From positions 219,838-283,837 of the forward strand of contig JAVEYW010000001.1 in the NCBI GenBank assembly GCA_034003325.1: a stretch of DNA of 64,000 bases, in the 5' to 3' direction. The notes under the pieces are model-generated. The model was given only the letters and a program-made list of their open reading frames with translations, had not been told where the DNA came from and made no database searches. Below are positions 31,922 through 40,147 of the stretch, one piece after another. Position 1 is the stretch's first letter, and each line of letters starts with the position of its first letter. The translations under genes were made by a program, and so were the position numbers. The stretch comes from Desulfobacterales bacterium (lineage in GTDB: Bacteria > Desulfobacterota > Desulfobacteria > Desulfobacterales > JAFDDL01).

Positions 31922-32017
31922 TTCGCACCTAAAAATAAAAGATCAGAGGGTTCGCGGCTGCGTTTATATTGGCCGCTCGCGGCCGTCTTCCCCTGATCTT
32001 TCCTAATATAAGTATAC

Positions 32018-32094
32018 TGGCAGGCCAGGAGGGATTCGAACCCCCAACACCCGGATTTGGAGTCCGGTGCTCTACCAATTAGAGCTACTGGCCT
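32018..32094 (-). tRNA. trpT: tRNA-Trp (CCA)
   Basis: Cloverleaf with acceptor AGGCCAG/CTGGCCT, anticodon loop CTCCAAA (anticodon CCA) and T loop GGTTCGAATCC; the 3' CCA is encoded. Between rpmG and secE, a common position. Confidence 0.95.
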
Positions 32095-32165
32095 AAAAGA
32101 TCTCCGCCACCAACATTGACAAGTAGATCGGAGAAGCCCTCATGTACATCCGGCAAGCATGATCC

Positions 32166-32315
32166 CTATTTCGTCTCCTTATGCGGCGTATGCTTTCGGC
32201 AAAAGCGGCAATACTTTGAAAACTCCAGCTTATCGGGCGTCGTACGCTTATTTTTGGTAGTTGTGTAGTTTCTCCGTTTGCATTCTGAACATGCAAGGGT
32301 GACTATTACTCTCAC
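32166..32315 (-). CDS. rpmG: 50S ribosomal protein L33
   Basis: 49 residues from a GTG with GGAG 8 nt upstream: [15 protein letters not shown], then [19 protein letters not shown]. Two CxxC pairs make this the zinc-binding form. It lies between tuf and tRNA-Trp, 18 nt after tuf. Confidence 0.95.
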   Translation of the reverse strand: MRVIVTLACSECKRRNYTTTKNKRTTPDKLEFSKYCRFCRKHTPHKETK

Positions 32316-32333
32316 GAAACGTCTCCTTCACCT

Positions 32334-33527
32334 TTATTCGATGATTTCGCTGACGACACCGGCACCGACCGTACGACCGCCTTCGCGAATCGCAAACCGC
32401 AACTCCTTCTCCATGGCAATCGGCGTAATCAAACTGGCCGAAATCGCCACATTGTCTCCCGGCATGATCATCTCAACGCCCTCGGGAAGCATTAGGTTCC
32501 CGGTTACGTCCGTCGTCCGGAAATAAAACTGCGGCCGATACCCGTTAAAAAACGGCGTGTGCCGGCCTCCCTCTTCCTTGCTCAATATATAGACTTCCGC
32601 CTTGAACTTCGTGTGCGGCGTGATGCTGCCCGGCTTCGCCACTACCTGACCACGCTCCACTTCCTCACGCTTCGTCCCCCGCAGCAACAACCCCACATTG
32701 TCTCCCGCTCGACCCTCATCCAGCAGCTTACGGAACATCTCCACCCCTGTACACACGGTCTTGATCGTCGGACGTATCCCCACTATCTCAACCTGATCAC
32801 CCACTTTGATGATCCCTCGCTCTGCCCGGCCCGTCACTACCGTCCCTCTACCCGATATACTGAACACATCCTCTATCGGCATTAAAAACGGCTTGTCGAT
32901 ATCCCGCTCCGGCTCCGGTATAAACGAGTCAATCGCTTCCATCAGGTCAAATATGCACTTGGCTTCCGCGCTGTCAGGATCATCGCTCTCCAGCGCCTTT
33001 AACGCACTGCCCCGTATGATCGGTGTATCGTCCCCGGGAAACTCATACTTGTCCAACAGTTCCCGAAGCTCCAGCTCCACCAGCTCAATCAACTCCTCAT
33101 CATCCACCATGTCGCACTTGTTCAAAAATACCACAATCCGCGGAACACCCACCTGACGCGCCAGCAATATATGTTCCCGCGTCTGGGGCATCGGTCCGTC
33201 ATCGGCTCCCACCACTAATATGGCGCCATCCATCTGCGCGGCTCCCGTGATCATGTTCTTAATGTAGTCCGCATGACCCGGACAGTCCACATGCGCATAA
33301 TGCCGATTCGGTGTCTCATACTCCACATGGGCCGTCGCTATTGTAATCCCGCGCTCTTTCTCCTCCGGCGCTTTGTCAATCTGATCAAACGGCACAAACT
33401 CCGCCATACCTCGCAGACCGTTGTGCTTCGTGATCGCCGCCGTCAGTGTCGTCTTCCCATGATCGATATGGCCAATCGTTCCCACGTTGACATGCGGCTT
33501 CGTCCGCTCAAATTTCTTCTTCGCCAT
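32334..33527 (-). CDS. tuf: Elongation factor Tu, copy in the tRNA-tuf-secE group
   Basis: 397 residues, identical in protein sequence to the copy at 17,264. The match at DNA level begins about 12 nt before the ATG and ends at the stop; the flanks are unrelated. It lies downstream of four tRNA genes, as tufB does in E. coli. Confidence 0.99.
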   Translation of the reverse strand: MAKKKFERTKPHVNVGTIGHIDHGKTTLTAAITKHNGLRGMAEFVPFDQIDKAPEEKERGITIATAHVEYETPNRHYAHVDCPGHADYIKNMITGAAQMDGAILVVGADDGPMPQTREHILLARQVGVPRIVVFLNKCDMVDDEELIELVELELRELLDKYEFPGDDTPIIRGSALKALESDDPDSAEAKCIFDLMEAIDSFIPEPERDIDKPFLMPIEDVFSISGRGTVVTGRAERGIIKVGDQVEIVGIRPTIKTVCTGVEMFRKLLDEGRAGDNVGLLLRGTKREEVERGQVVAKPGSITPHTKFKAEVYILSKEEGGRHTPFFNGYRPQFYFRTTDVTGNLMLPEGVEMIMPGDNVAISASLITPIAMEKELRFAIREGGRTVGAGVVSEIIE

Positions 33528-33641
33528 TGTTTTATTCCCCCCTGCTTTTGTTAGGAACCTTAATGCCTTCTAAATTCGTATAATATGGTCAAAGGTGGAG
33601 ACGCCTCCCGATTTAACGCAACAATCCTGCCCCCGAACATC

Positions 33642-33718
33642 TGGAGCCCACGACCGGAGTCGAACCGGTGGACCTCTTCCTTACCAAGGAAGCGCTCTAC
33701 CAACTGAGCTACGTGGGC
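33642..33718 (-). tRNA. thrT: tRNA-Thr (GGT)
   Basis: Acceptor GCCCACG/CGTGGGC, anticodon loop TTGGTAA (anticodon GGT), T loop GGTTCGACTCC, encoded CCA. Last of four tRNAs before tuf. Confidence 0.95.
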
Positions 33719-33771
33719 TTATATGTTCAAGAAGGCAATGGAACCGTCTTAATATCTGATACCTGATAACA

Positions 33772-33847
33772 TGGAGCGGGAGACGAGTCTCGAACTCGCG
33801 ACATTCAGCTTGGAAGGCTGACGCTCTACCAATTGAGCTACTCCCGC
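33772..33847 (-). tRNA. glyT: tRNA-Gly (TCC)
   Basis: Acceptor GCGGGAG/CTCCCGC, anticodon loop CTTCCAA (anticodon TCC), encoded CCA. Confidence 0.95.
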
Positions 33848-34023
33848 CCGAATCTTCGGCACCACAAATTATATGAGTCTATACCGGCCGATACACGCAC
33901 GTCAAGTGCGCCGACCCTTCACGCAATCAATGCCGTAAGCAATTTCATTGCAGGAAGTTGTGTAGTCCCAAAACGATCCCGGTGCGTTCCCGGGTGTCTC
34001 CTACAGCTAACTTTCAGTCCGGT

Positions 34024-34108
34024 TGGTGGTGGGGGGAGGATTCGAACCTCCGAAGGCATCGCCGACAGATTTACAGTCTGTTCCCTTTGGCCGCTCGGGA
34101 ACCCCACC
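34024..34108 (-). tRNA. tyrU: tRNA-Tyr (GTA)
   Basis: 85 nt with a long variable arm. Acceptor GGTGGGG/CCCCACC, anticodon loop CTGTAAA (anticodon GTA), encoded CCA. Confidence 0.95.
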
Positions 34109-34128
34109 TATTTTAGCTTTCTTTGTCA

Positions 34129-34204
34129 TGGAGCCAGCGAAGGGACTCGAACCCCCGACCCACTGATTACAAATCAGTAGCTCTACCAACTGAGCTACGC
34201 TGGC
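34129..34204 (-). tRNA. thrU: tRNA-Thr (TGT)
   Basis: Acceptor GCCAGCG/CGCTGGC, anticodon loop TTTGTAA (anticodon TGT), encoded CCA. First gene of the tRNA-tuf unit; the Thr-Tyr-Gly-Thr-tuf order is the same as thrU-tyrU-glyT-thrT-tufB of E. coli. Confidence 0.95.
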
Positions 34205-34250
34205 TGAACACCCGCCAGCACCAGGGCGCCACCAAGATTAAGAATTTGGA

Positions 34251-34279
34251 TAAATACCTATCCTTTTGTCAAATAGCAA
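34251..34279 (-). promoter_or_regulatory. Candidate promoter of the tRNA-tuf unit
   Basis: On the minus strand TTGCTA (34,274-34,279), 17 nt, TATTTA (34,251-34,256), about 45 nt before the first tRNA. A perfect TTGACA overlaps but lacks a good -10. The remaining gap up to 34,424 is AT-rich without another feature. Confidence 0.45.
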
Positions 34280-34424
34280 CCTCAATTATGGGGGGTTATT
34301 AGCTATTATGGCAATTTAAAGCAACATATATCCGTAATTGTCTATTTTTCGGGGATTATCTAAATTATTAATCAAAATATCATCATAATATAATGCAAAA
34401 CCAATATACTCTCTCGCCCTTCTA

Positions 34425-36464
34425 TCAGGCCACGGTGTTGGTCACACCAACCGGTTTGGCATGTTCATAACACACGAGCCCGCACCGAAGGCATCGAGCC
34501 GCTTCAGAACGGGCCATCGCATCAGAGAACCCTTTTTCCAACTCCTGACCAATCGCCAATTCCCTGGGTTGACTGATCGGCATGATCTGCCTGGCAACGG
34601 AACTCACATTCACCACCTGATGAACGTTTTGAACGATTTGCTCCGATTTAATAACCTTCTCCGGCAGATTGGGCAAAATGCCGTGAATCATTTGGTGAAT
34701 GGAAACCGCCCCCCTTCGACCGGCCGCAATGGCTCGAATGGCAGCGCTGAAATCCGTTTGCGGATCTCCCGCGGCAACAAACCCGGTCTCTTCAGCTTGT
34801 TCCGGCTTCTTATAGGGCACCCTGGCTTCCCACTGAACAAGATCTCCTGAGTTAACAGCAACGTTATCCCCTTCAGGAAGCTTCATTTTCACAAAAATAA
34901 GTTCCGGAAACCGGCCGGACTCCAAAATCAATGTCCCGGCAGCCAGACGCCTAACTTCACCACTGTCAAGATTCATGTATTCAATTTCGGCAATATGGTC
35001 TCTCTCGCCTAAAATCCGGTGAACGCAAGCCCCATTGACAATGTCCAGCCCTTCCGTTTCCACCGGGTCTTCCACAGGCAAGGTGTTGCGGCAAACAATC
35101 GTTATCTTTTGCGCACCGTTAGCTCGGCAAAGCGCCGCTACTCGGACCGCCTGCCAACTGGTTCCGACAATCACCACATCGTTGCCGCATGCCAGCGCGT
35201 CTTTGCCGCCGGCCTTGAGCCAATCAATAGCAAGATACATCTGCGGCAGAGGCGTTTCAGCATGAACAACACCCCGCGCAAGCCGGCTGTCCCACCCACC
35301 GGTGGCAAGAAATACCGCGTCCGCGCCGCCTTCAAGCAACGCATCGATGGAAATCTCTTTCCCCAGGGACATATTTGTCTGAGCGCTAACCCCCAGATCC
35401 AGAATACCTTGAATATCCCAATCGAGGATTTCGCGGGGAAGCCGATAGGCGGCAATGGCGCTATTCAGCAGTCCACCCAACTTGTCCGTAGCTTCATAAA
35501 CGGTTACCGAATGGCCCAACCTCGCAGCAAAAAATGCGGTGGAAAGGCCTTGGACGCCGCCGCCGATAACATCAATCCGCTTTCCGGAGGGCGGTGCCTT
35601 ATATGGCAATACGCGGTTTTCCCCCGCACGCTCGAAATCAGCAGCATACCGCTTCAGGTAATTAATGGCCACAGGCTCATCAACATATTGCCTTCGGCAT
35701 TCCTGCTCGCAGGGGCGAGGGCAGATTCGACCGATAACCGACGGGAAGGGGTTGCGCTCCTTGATAACTTGCACAGCACGATAATTATCCCCAATGGCTA
35801 TCTGATGAATGTACTCGCTGATATTGATCCCGGCGGGACAGGCACGCTGACAGGGCGTGGTACACTCTTCTGTAGTATATTCCTTCATAATACGACGCGT
35901 TATCGACGATAACGTAATAATATGTTTTGGGCACACCCGCTCGCATGTCCCACACCCCGTACATTTTTTCTCATCAACCACCGGCAGCCCATCCGGCCCC
36001 ATGGACAGCGCATCAAATGGGCAAGCCTTAACACATGAGCCAAGCCCGAGGCATCCGATGCGGCAGACTTTCATGCCGCCTCCCAATAGAGCCGCCGCCT
36101 GGCAGCTTATGATGCCGTCGTATAAAAATTTTACATCCGCATCCTTAACCCCGTAATAGCATCCGAGCCTGGCAATATCCGGCTCAGCAGCAGAAACCGA
36201 CAACCCCAACAATTCAGCAATGGCCTGTGCCAGTTCCGGGCCACCCGCCACACATGAATTCGGGGCCGCTCTACCGGCCACAATCGCCTCTGCATTGGCA
36301 GAGCATCCGGGCAATCCGCACCCACCGCAATTAGCGCCCGGCAGCAATGCCTCCACCTCAAGTATAATAGGATCCACATAGACATAAAAAAGTTTTGAAG
36401 CCATCGCCAAACCAACGCCTACAATGACCCCCAAGCCTCCCATGAGAACAACTGCTTCAAACAT
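34425..36464 (-). CDS. RnfB-like ferredoxin fused to a GltD-like flavoprotein
   Basis: 679 residues from MFEAVVLMGGLGV, chosen for its GGAGGGGG site; 63 upstream residues in frame are not conserved. Residues 4-24 are a membrane helix. A four-Cys Fe-S domain follows (Cys46, 49, 54, 71, as in RnfB), then two [4Fe-4S] ferredoxin motifs (Cys134-148 and Cys168-178). From about 190 the protein resembles the glutamate synthase small subunit: Cys residues at 201, 205, 209 and 248, 252, 256 for more clusters, and a dinucleotide fold VIGGGVQGLSTAFFAARLGH. The second nucleotide site reads VGTSWQA instead of GxGxxA, and the C terminus has a CLRCGLVC motif. Likely moves electrons between ferredoxin-like carriers and a flavin at the membrane. 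Divergent from fdhA, so a link to formate oxidation is suggested, not shown. Confidence 0.85.
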   Translation of the reverse strand: MFEAVVLMGGLGVIVGVGLAMASKLFYVYVDPIILEVEALLPGANCGGCGLPGCSANAEAIVAGRAAPNSCVAGGPELAQAIAELLGLSVSAAEPDIARLGCYYGVKDADVKFLYDGIISCQAAALLGGGMKVCRIGCLGLGSCVKACPFDALSMGPDGLPVVDEKKCTGCGTCERVCPKHIITLSSITRRIMKEYTTEECTTPCQRACPAGINISEYIHQIAIGDNYRAVQVIKERNPFPSVIGRICPRPCEQECRRQYVDEPVAINYLKRYAADFERAGENRVLPYKAPPSGKRIDVIGGGVQGLSTAFFAARLGHSVTVYEATDKLGGLLNSAIAAYRLPREILDWDIQGILDLGVSAQTNMSLGKEISIDALLEGGADAVFLATGGWDSRLARGVVHAETPLPQMYLAIDWLKAGGKDALACGNDVVIVGTSWQAVRVAALCRANGAQKITIVCRNTLPVEDPVETEGLDIVNGACVHRILGERDHIAEIEYMNLDSGEVRRLAAGTLILESGRFPELIFVKMKLPEGDNVAVNSGDLVQWEARVPYKKPEQAEETGFVAAGDPQTDFSAAIRAIAAGRRGAVSIHQMIHGILPNLPEKVIKSEQIVQNVHQVVNVSSVARQIMPISQPRELAIGQELEKGFSDAMARSEAARCLRCGLVCYEHAKPVGVTNTVA

Positions 36465-36976
36465 GATCCCCCTCCGGGCTGAAAGCGGCAGTAATTTGAC
36501 CGCACATTTAAAAAAAGTATTCTGGTTCCGAAATGGGACGATAGTGTTCGAGCGGTATCTTCTACCCTTACATGCGCCCCACAGCCGACGTAAAATTTCA
36601 CAATCCCGTGGAAAAGTCAACAGATCCGAAAATGCCGCATCGCATAAAATCAATCATGTTTTTTACCCCCAAATAGCCATTGACAAAAAAACCATAATTT
36701 GGCTTATAAGCTTCATTTTAGGAACCTATTTAGTTATCAGAACAATTCGTTAGCATTTTTTTCCGGTCGGCAATCATTTCGGCGCGTCTCATTTAAGCTC
36801 GCCTTTTTCCTGCTGAAATGTGAGGCTGAATGCATACCGTTATCAATTTGCCGGGATTGCTTTTTATGTCAGCTTGTTGTATTTCTGGTTTGCGCATTGC
36901 AAGAAAGGGGACTATATAGTCTGCTTCGGCCGGGCTGATATCGGACCAGCGATGAAATGAAAGGGCAAATTAAACT
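36465..36976. other. Intergenic region between the RnfB fusion and fdhA
   Basis: 512 bases between divergent genes. It holds two promoter candidates for fdhA: TTGACA, 18 nt, TTATAA at 36,680-36,709, and a closer one listed separately. I looked for a molybdenum-cofactor riboswitch and saw no convincing match. No ORF is supported. Confidence 0.5.
36890..36918 (+). promoter_or_regulatory. Candidate proximal promoter of fdhA
   Basis: TTGCGC (36,890-36,895), 17 nt, TATATA (36,913-36,918), giving a leader of about 50 nt. Confidence 0.45.
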
Positions 36977-39745
36977 ATGGACGCACAAAACAGTATTCTG
37001 ATCAACGGGAACAAGATCGATTTTGAGCCCGGGGAAACGATTTTGGAGATAGCGCAACGGCATCATATCGATATTCCGACACTTTGTCACTTGAATCGGG
37101 CGACACCCACCGGAAAGTGCCAGGTGTGCGTGGTGGAAGTGGCAGGGGCGGACACCCTCCTAACAGCTTGCTCGACACCGGCCGAAAAGGGCATGGCCGT
37201 CTTGACTGAATCACCCCGAGTAGTGGCCAGTCGACGCGAAACAATCCGGCAGTTCTTAACGTCGGGTAATCACAACTGTGCGGTTCGGGCTGCAAGCGGT
37301 GAGGATTGGACACAGTTCCAACTGACGGTTCAGGGAGACGACGGCAGCGGTAATTTATGCCCGGTTTGGGGCGATTGTCGCCTTCAGGATCTTGCCTATC
37401 GATATCAGGTGCATGGCGACAGCTTTTCAACGACTCGAAAAAAATACCCCATGGAAATGGCCAACCCTTTTATCATAAGGGATTTTTCCAGGTGCATTCT
37501 CTGCGGCCGTTGCGTTCAGGCTTGCCGGGAAGTACAGGTCAACAACGCCATTGAGTTCGGCTACAGCGGCGAGGAAACAAAAATTATCACGCCAGACGAT
37601 CAGCCCCTGCGAAATTCCGAATGCGTCTTTTGCGGCGAGTGTGTGCAGGCATGCCCGGTGGGTGCATTGGTCGAAAAAAACGCCCGCTACAGCTGGCGTC
37701 CTTGGGAGGAGAAAAAGATACGGACCACCTGCACCTATTGTGGTGTTGGGTGCCAGATTTATCTACATGTCAAGGGCAACCGGGTCGTAAAGGTTTCCGG
37801 CGTTGAGGAGGTGGCCCCCAACTACGGCAGCTTGTGCGTCAAAGGCCGGTTTGGATTCGACTTTATCGGCTCCGAAGACCGCCTGTCAACCCCGCTTATC
37901 AAAGAGGACGGCAAGTTCAGAAAGGCATCCTGGGATGAGGCGCTTGGGCTGGTGGCAGAGCGGCTCGACCGAATTCGGGACGCACACGGGTCCGACAGCA
38001 TCGGTGTTCTGACCTCCGCCCGTGTCACCAATGAAGATAACTACATGGCCATGAAGCTGACCCGAGCGGTGCTGAAAACAAACAACATCGATCATTGCGC
38101 CCGTCTCTGACATTCTTCCACCGTGGCCGGTCTGGCCGCAGCGTTTGGAAGTGGCGCCATGACGAACACCATTGGATGTGTCGAAAAGGCGGATGTCATT
38201 CTGATTGTCGGGTCCAATACCACCGAAAATCATCCGGTTATTTCCGCAGGCATCAAACGGGCCGTTACCCAGCACGGCACCAAACTGATCGTGGTTGACC
38301 CGCGCCACATTAAAATCGCCCAATTTGCCGATCAGTATCTGCGGCCCAATCTCGGCGCCGATGTCGCATGGATCAACGCCATGATTCACGTCATCATAAA
38401 AGAGAATCTTTATGATAAAGCCTTCGTGGAAGCCCGCACAGAAGGCTTTGAATCACTAAAGACCTTGGTTGAAAAATACACCCCCGAATACAGCGAGGCC
38501 ATCACCGGAATCCCTGCGGCCGATCTCATCAATGCCGCCAGACTGTACGCAGCGGGCAAGGCCGGAAGCATTGTTTACTGTATGGGAATCACCCAGCACA
38601 CCTCCGGCACGGACAACGTTAAATCACTGGCAAATCTGTCCATGCTTTGCGGCAACCTGGGGATTGAAGGCGGCGGCGTTAATCCGCTTCGCGGTCAGAA
38701 CAATGTGCAGGGCGCCTGTGACATGGGCGGGCTACCGAATGTTTTTACCGGGTATCAGCCGGTTACGGACCCGGCTGCACGGAAAAAAATGGCGGGCGCA
38801 TGGCATGTTGACCAATTGCCGGAAAAACCGGGATTGACCGCCACTGAAATGGTGCCCATGGCCCATGAGGGGAAAATTAAAGCGCTTTACATCGTGGGAG
38901 AAAATCCACTGGTTTCGGATCCGGATTTAAATCACGCGGAAGCCAGTTTAAAACATCTTGATTTCCTTGTAGTGCAGGACATTTTTCTGACTGAAACTGC
39001 TCAATTGGCGGATGTGGTGCTTCCGACCACCTGCTTTGCCGAAAAGGACGGCACCTTTTCCAATACCGAACGGCGGGTCCAACGAGTTCGCAAGGCGGTA
39101 GACCCGCCCGGTGAAGCGCGCGGAGACTGGGAAATTCTTTGCGAAGTGGCACACCGGCTCGGTTATAACATGAAATATGAAAACAGTGAGGCCGTTTTTG
39201 ATGAAATCAGAAGCGTTACCCCGTCCTATGCCGGCCTTACCTATGACCGGATTGATGCGGAAGGACTCCACTGGCCATGCCCCACCCTGGAGCACCCCGG
39301 CACGCCGATACTTCATGGCACTCAGTTTACCCGCGGCAAGGGCATGTTCCATGCCATTGATTACCGGGATCCGGCCGAAAAGGTCGATGCGGAGTACCCC
39401 CTGTATTTGACCACCGGTCGTGTGCTTTACCATTACCATACGGGCACCATGACTATGAAATCCGAAGGACTGAACGAACGAGTGCCGGAAAATTTTGTGG
39501 AGATCTCACCACAAGACGCCGATAAATACGGCCTTGAAAATGGCTCGATGGTCAATGTGGCCTCCCGTCGCGGCGCAATACAGGCACGGGTTAAAATTTC
39601 GCCTATAGCGACCAGCGGAACGGTTTTTATTCCGTTTCATTTTGCAAAAGCGGCCGCCAACCGGCTCACGAATTCAGCTCTTGATCCGGTTTCAAAAATT
39701 CCCGAATACAAGGTGTGCGCCGTCAGGCTGTCAAAAGCGGCTTGA
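36977..39745 (+). CDS. fdhA: Selenocysteine-containing formate dehydrogenase, catalytic subunit
   Basis: 922 residues, read through the TGA at 38,108-38,110 as selenocysteine 378: the frame continues without a shift from DHCARL into HSSTVAGLAAAFGSGAM, the family active-site context. Domains: N-terminal [2Fe-2S] (Cys37, 48, 51, 65); a His-Cys3 segment (His99, Cys101, Cys128, Cys134, with an unusual 26-residue insert between the first two Cys); two [4Fe-4S] motifs (CILCGRCVQAC, CVFCGECVQAC); the Mo/W-bisMGD enzyme core starting with CTYCGVGC; and the C-terminal dinucleotide domain. It oxidises formate to CO2, or the reverse, in the cytoplasm (no Tat signal). The NuoG-like N terminus indicates partner subunits, but no NuoE/F-like genes are adjacent. 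The ribosome site AAGGG is 11 nt upstream. Confidence 0.95.
38108..38139 (+). promoter_or_regulatory. UGA selenocysteine codon and SECIS element in fdhA
   Basis: The hairpin has stem GTGGCC (38,123-38,128) and GGCCGC (38,134-38,139), with apical loop GGTCT (38,129-38,133). The loop starts 18 nt after the TGA, exactly as in the E. coli fdhF SECIS, which also has a GGUCU loop. SelB binds this loop. selA, selB and selC are not in the window. Confidence 0.95.
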
Positions 39746-39797
39746 TCCCATTCACCCGTTCTTAAGATTAATCCGAACGAAAGACATCGCCACCAAC

Positions 39798-39830
39798 CCC
39801 GGCCGTATCCTATATACGGCCGGGCTTTTA
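39798..39830 (+). terminator. Rho-independent terminator of fdhA
   Basis: An 11-bp perfect stem (CCCGGCCGTAT with ATACGGCCGGG), 5-nt loop, followed by CTTTTATT. Confidence 0.85.
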
Positions 39831-40040
39831 TTGTGTTATCCGCGCGGCCTTCACATCAATTTTTCCCGGATTCAGTTCGATCCGCCCGCCATAATCGAAA
39901 ATGGCTTCAGACCGATCCGAACTTATTGACACGGTTCAGCGTTAACCGTTTAAGCAAAACCGAAAATATGCCGATAACCACTTGTATCAAAACATTTTTA
40001 TAAAACGATAGCTCTCCATACAGGAAATAAGGACAAGGCC

Positions 40041-40070
40041 TTGACAATCTGGCACTTTCTCCTGTAATCA
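40041..40070 (+). promoter_or_regulatory. Candidate promoter of the MltD-like gene
   Basis: TTGACA (40,041-40,046) with TAATCA 18 nt later (or TGTAAT after 16). Leader of about 70 nt. Confidence 0.45.
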
Positions 40071-40147
40071 GGTTCCCACTGTGTGACAAGGGCTCTTGAT
40101 GCTTGGAATCTATATCACCACAGAAATCTCATTAAGGAATTTGCATT

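Larger units (their letters stand above)
39746..40147. other. Gap between fdhA and the MltD-like gene
   Basis: About 400 bases with the fdhA terminator near its start and a promoter candidate near its end. In between I see only AT-rich sequence; a 60-codon minus-strand ORF has no family or ribosome-site support. Confidence 0.5.

Noticed and set aside
36720-36976. Molybdenum-cofactor riboswitch before fdhA
   Set aside because: Looked for because the enzyme uses this cofactor, but the conserved segments of that class are not visible.
38108-38110. Stop codon splitting fdhA into two genes (a pseudogene)
   Set aside because: Same frame on both sides, catalytic position of the family and a canonical SECIS make it a selenocysteine codon.
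39907-40089. 60-codon minus-strand ORF between fdhA and the MltD-like gene
   Set aside because: No ribosome site or family; overlaps the promoter of the next gene.
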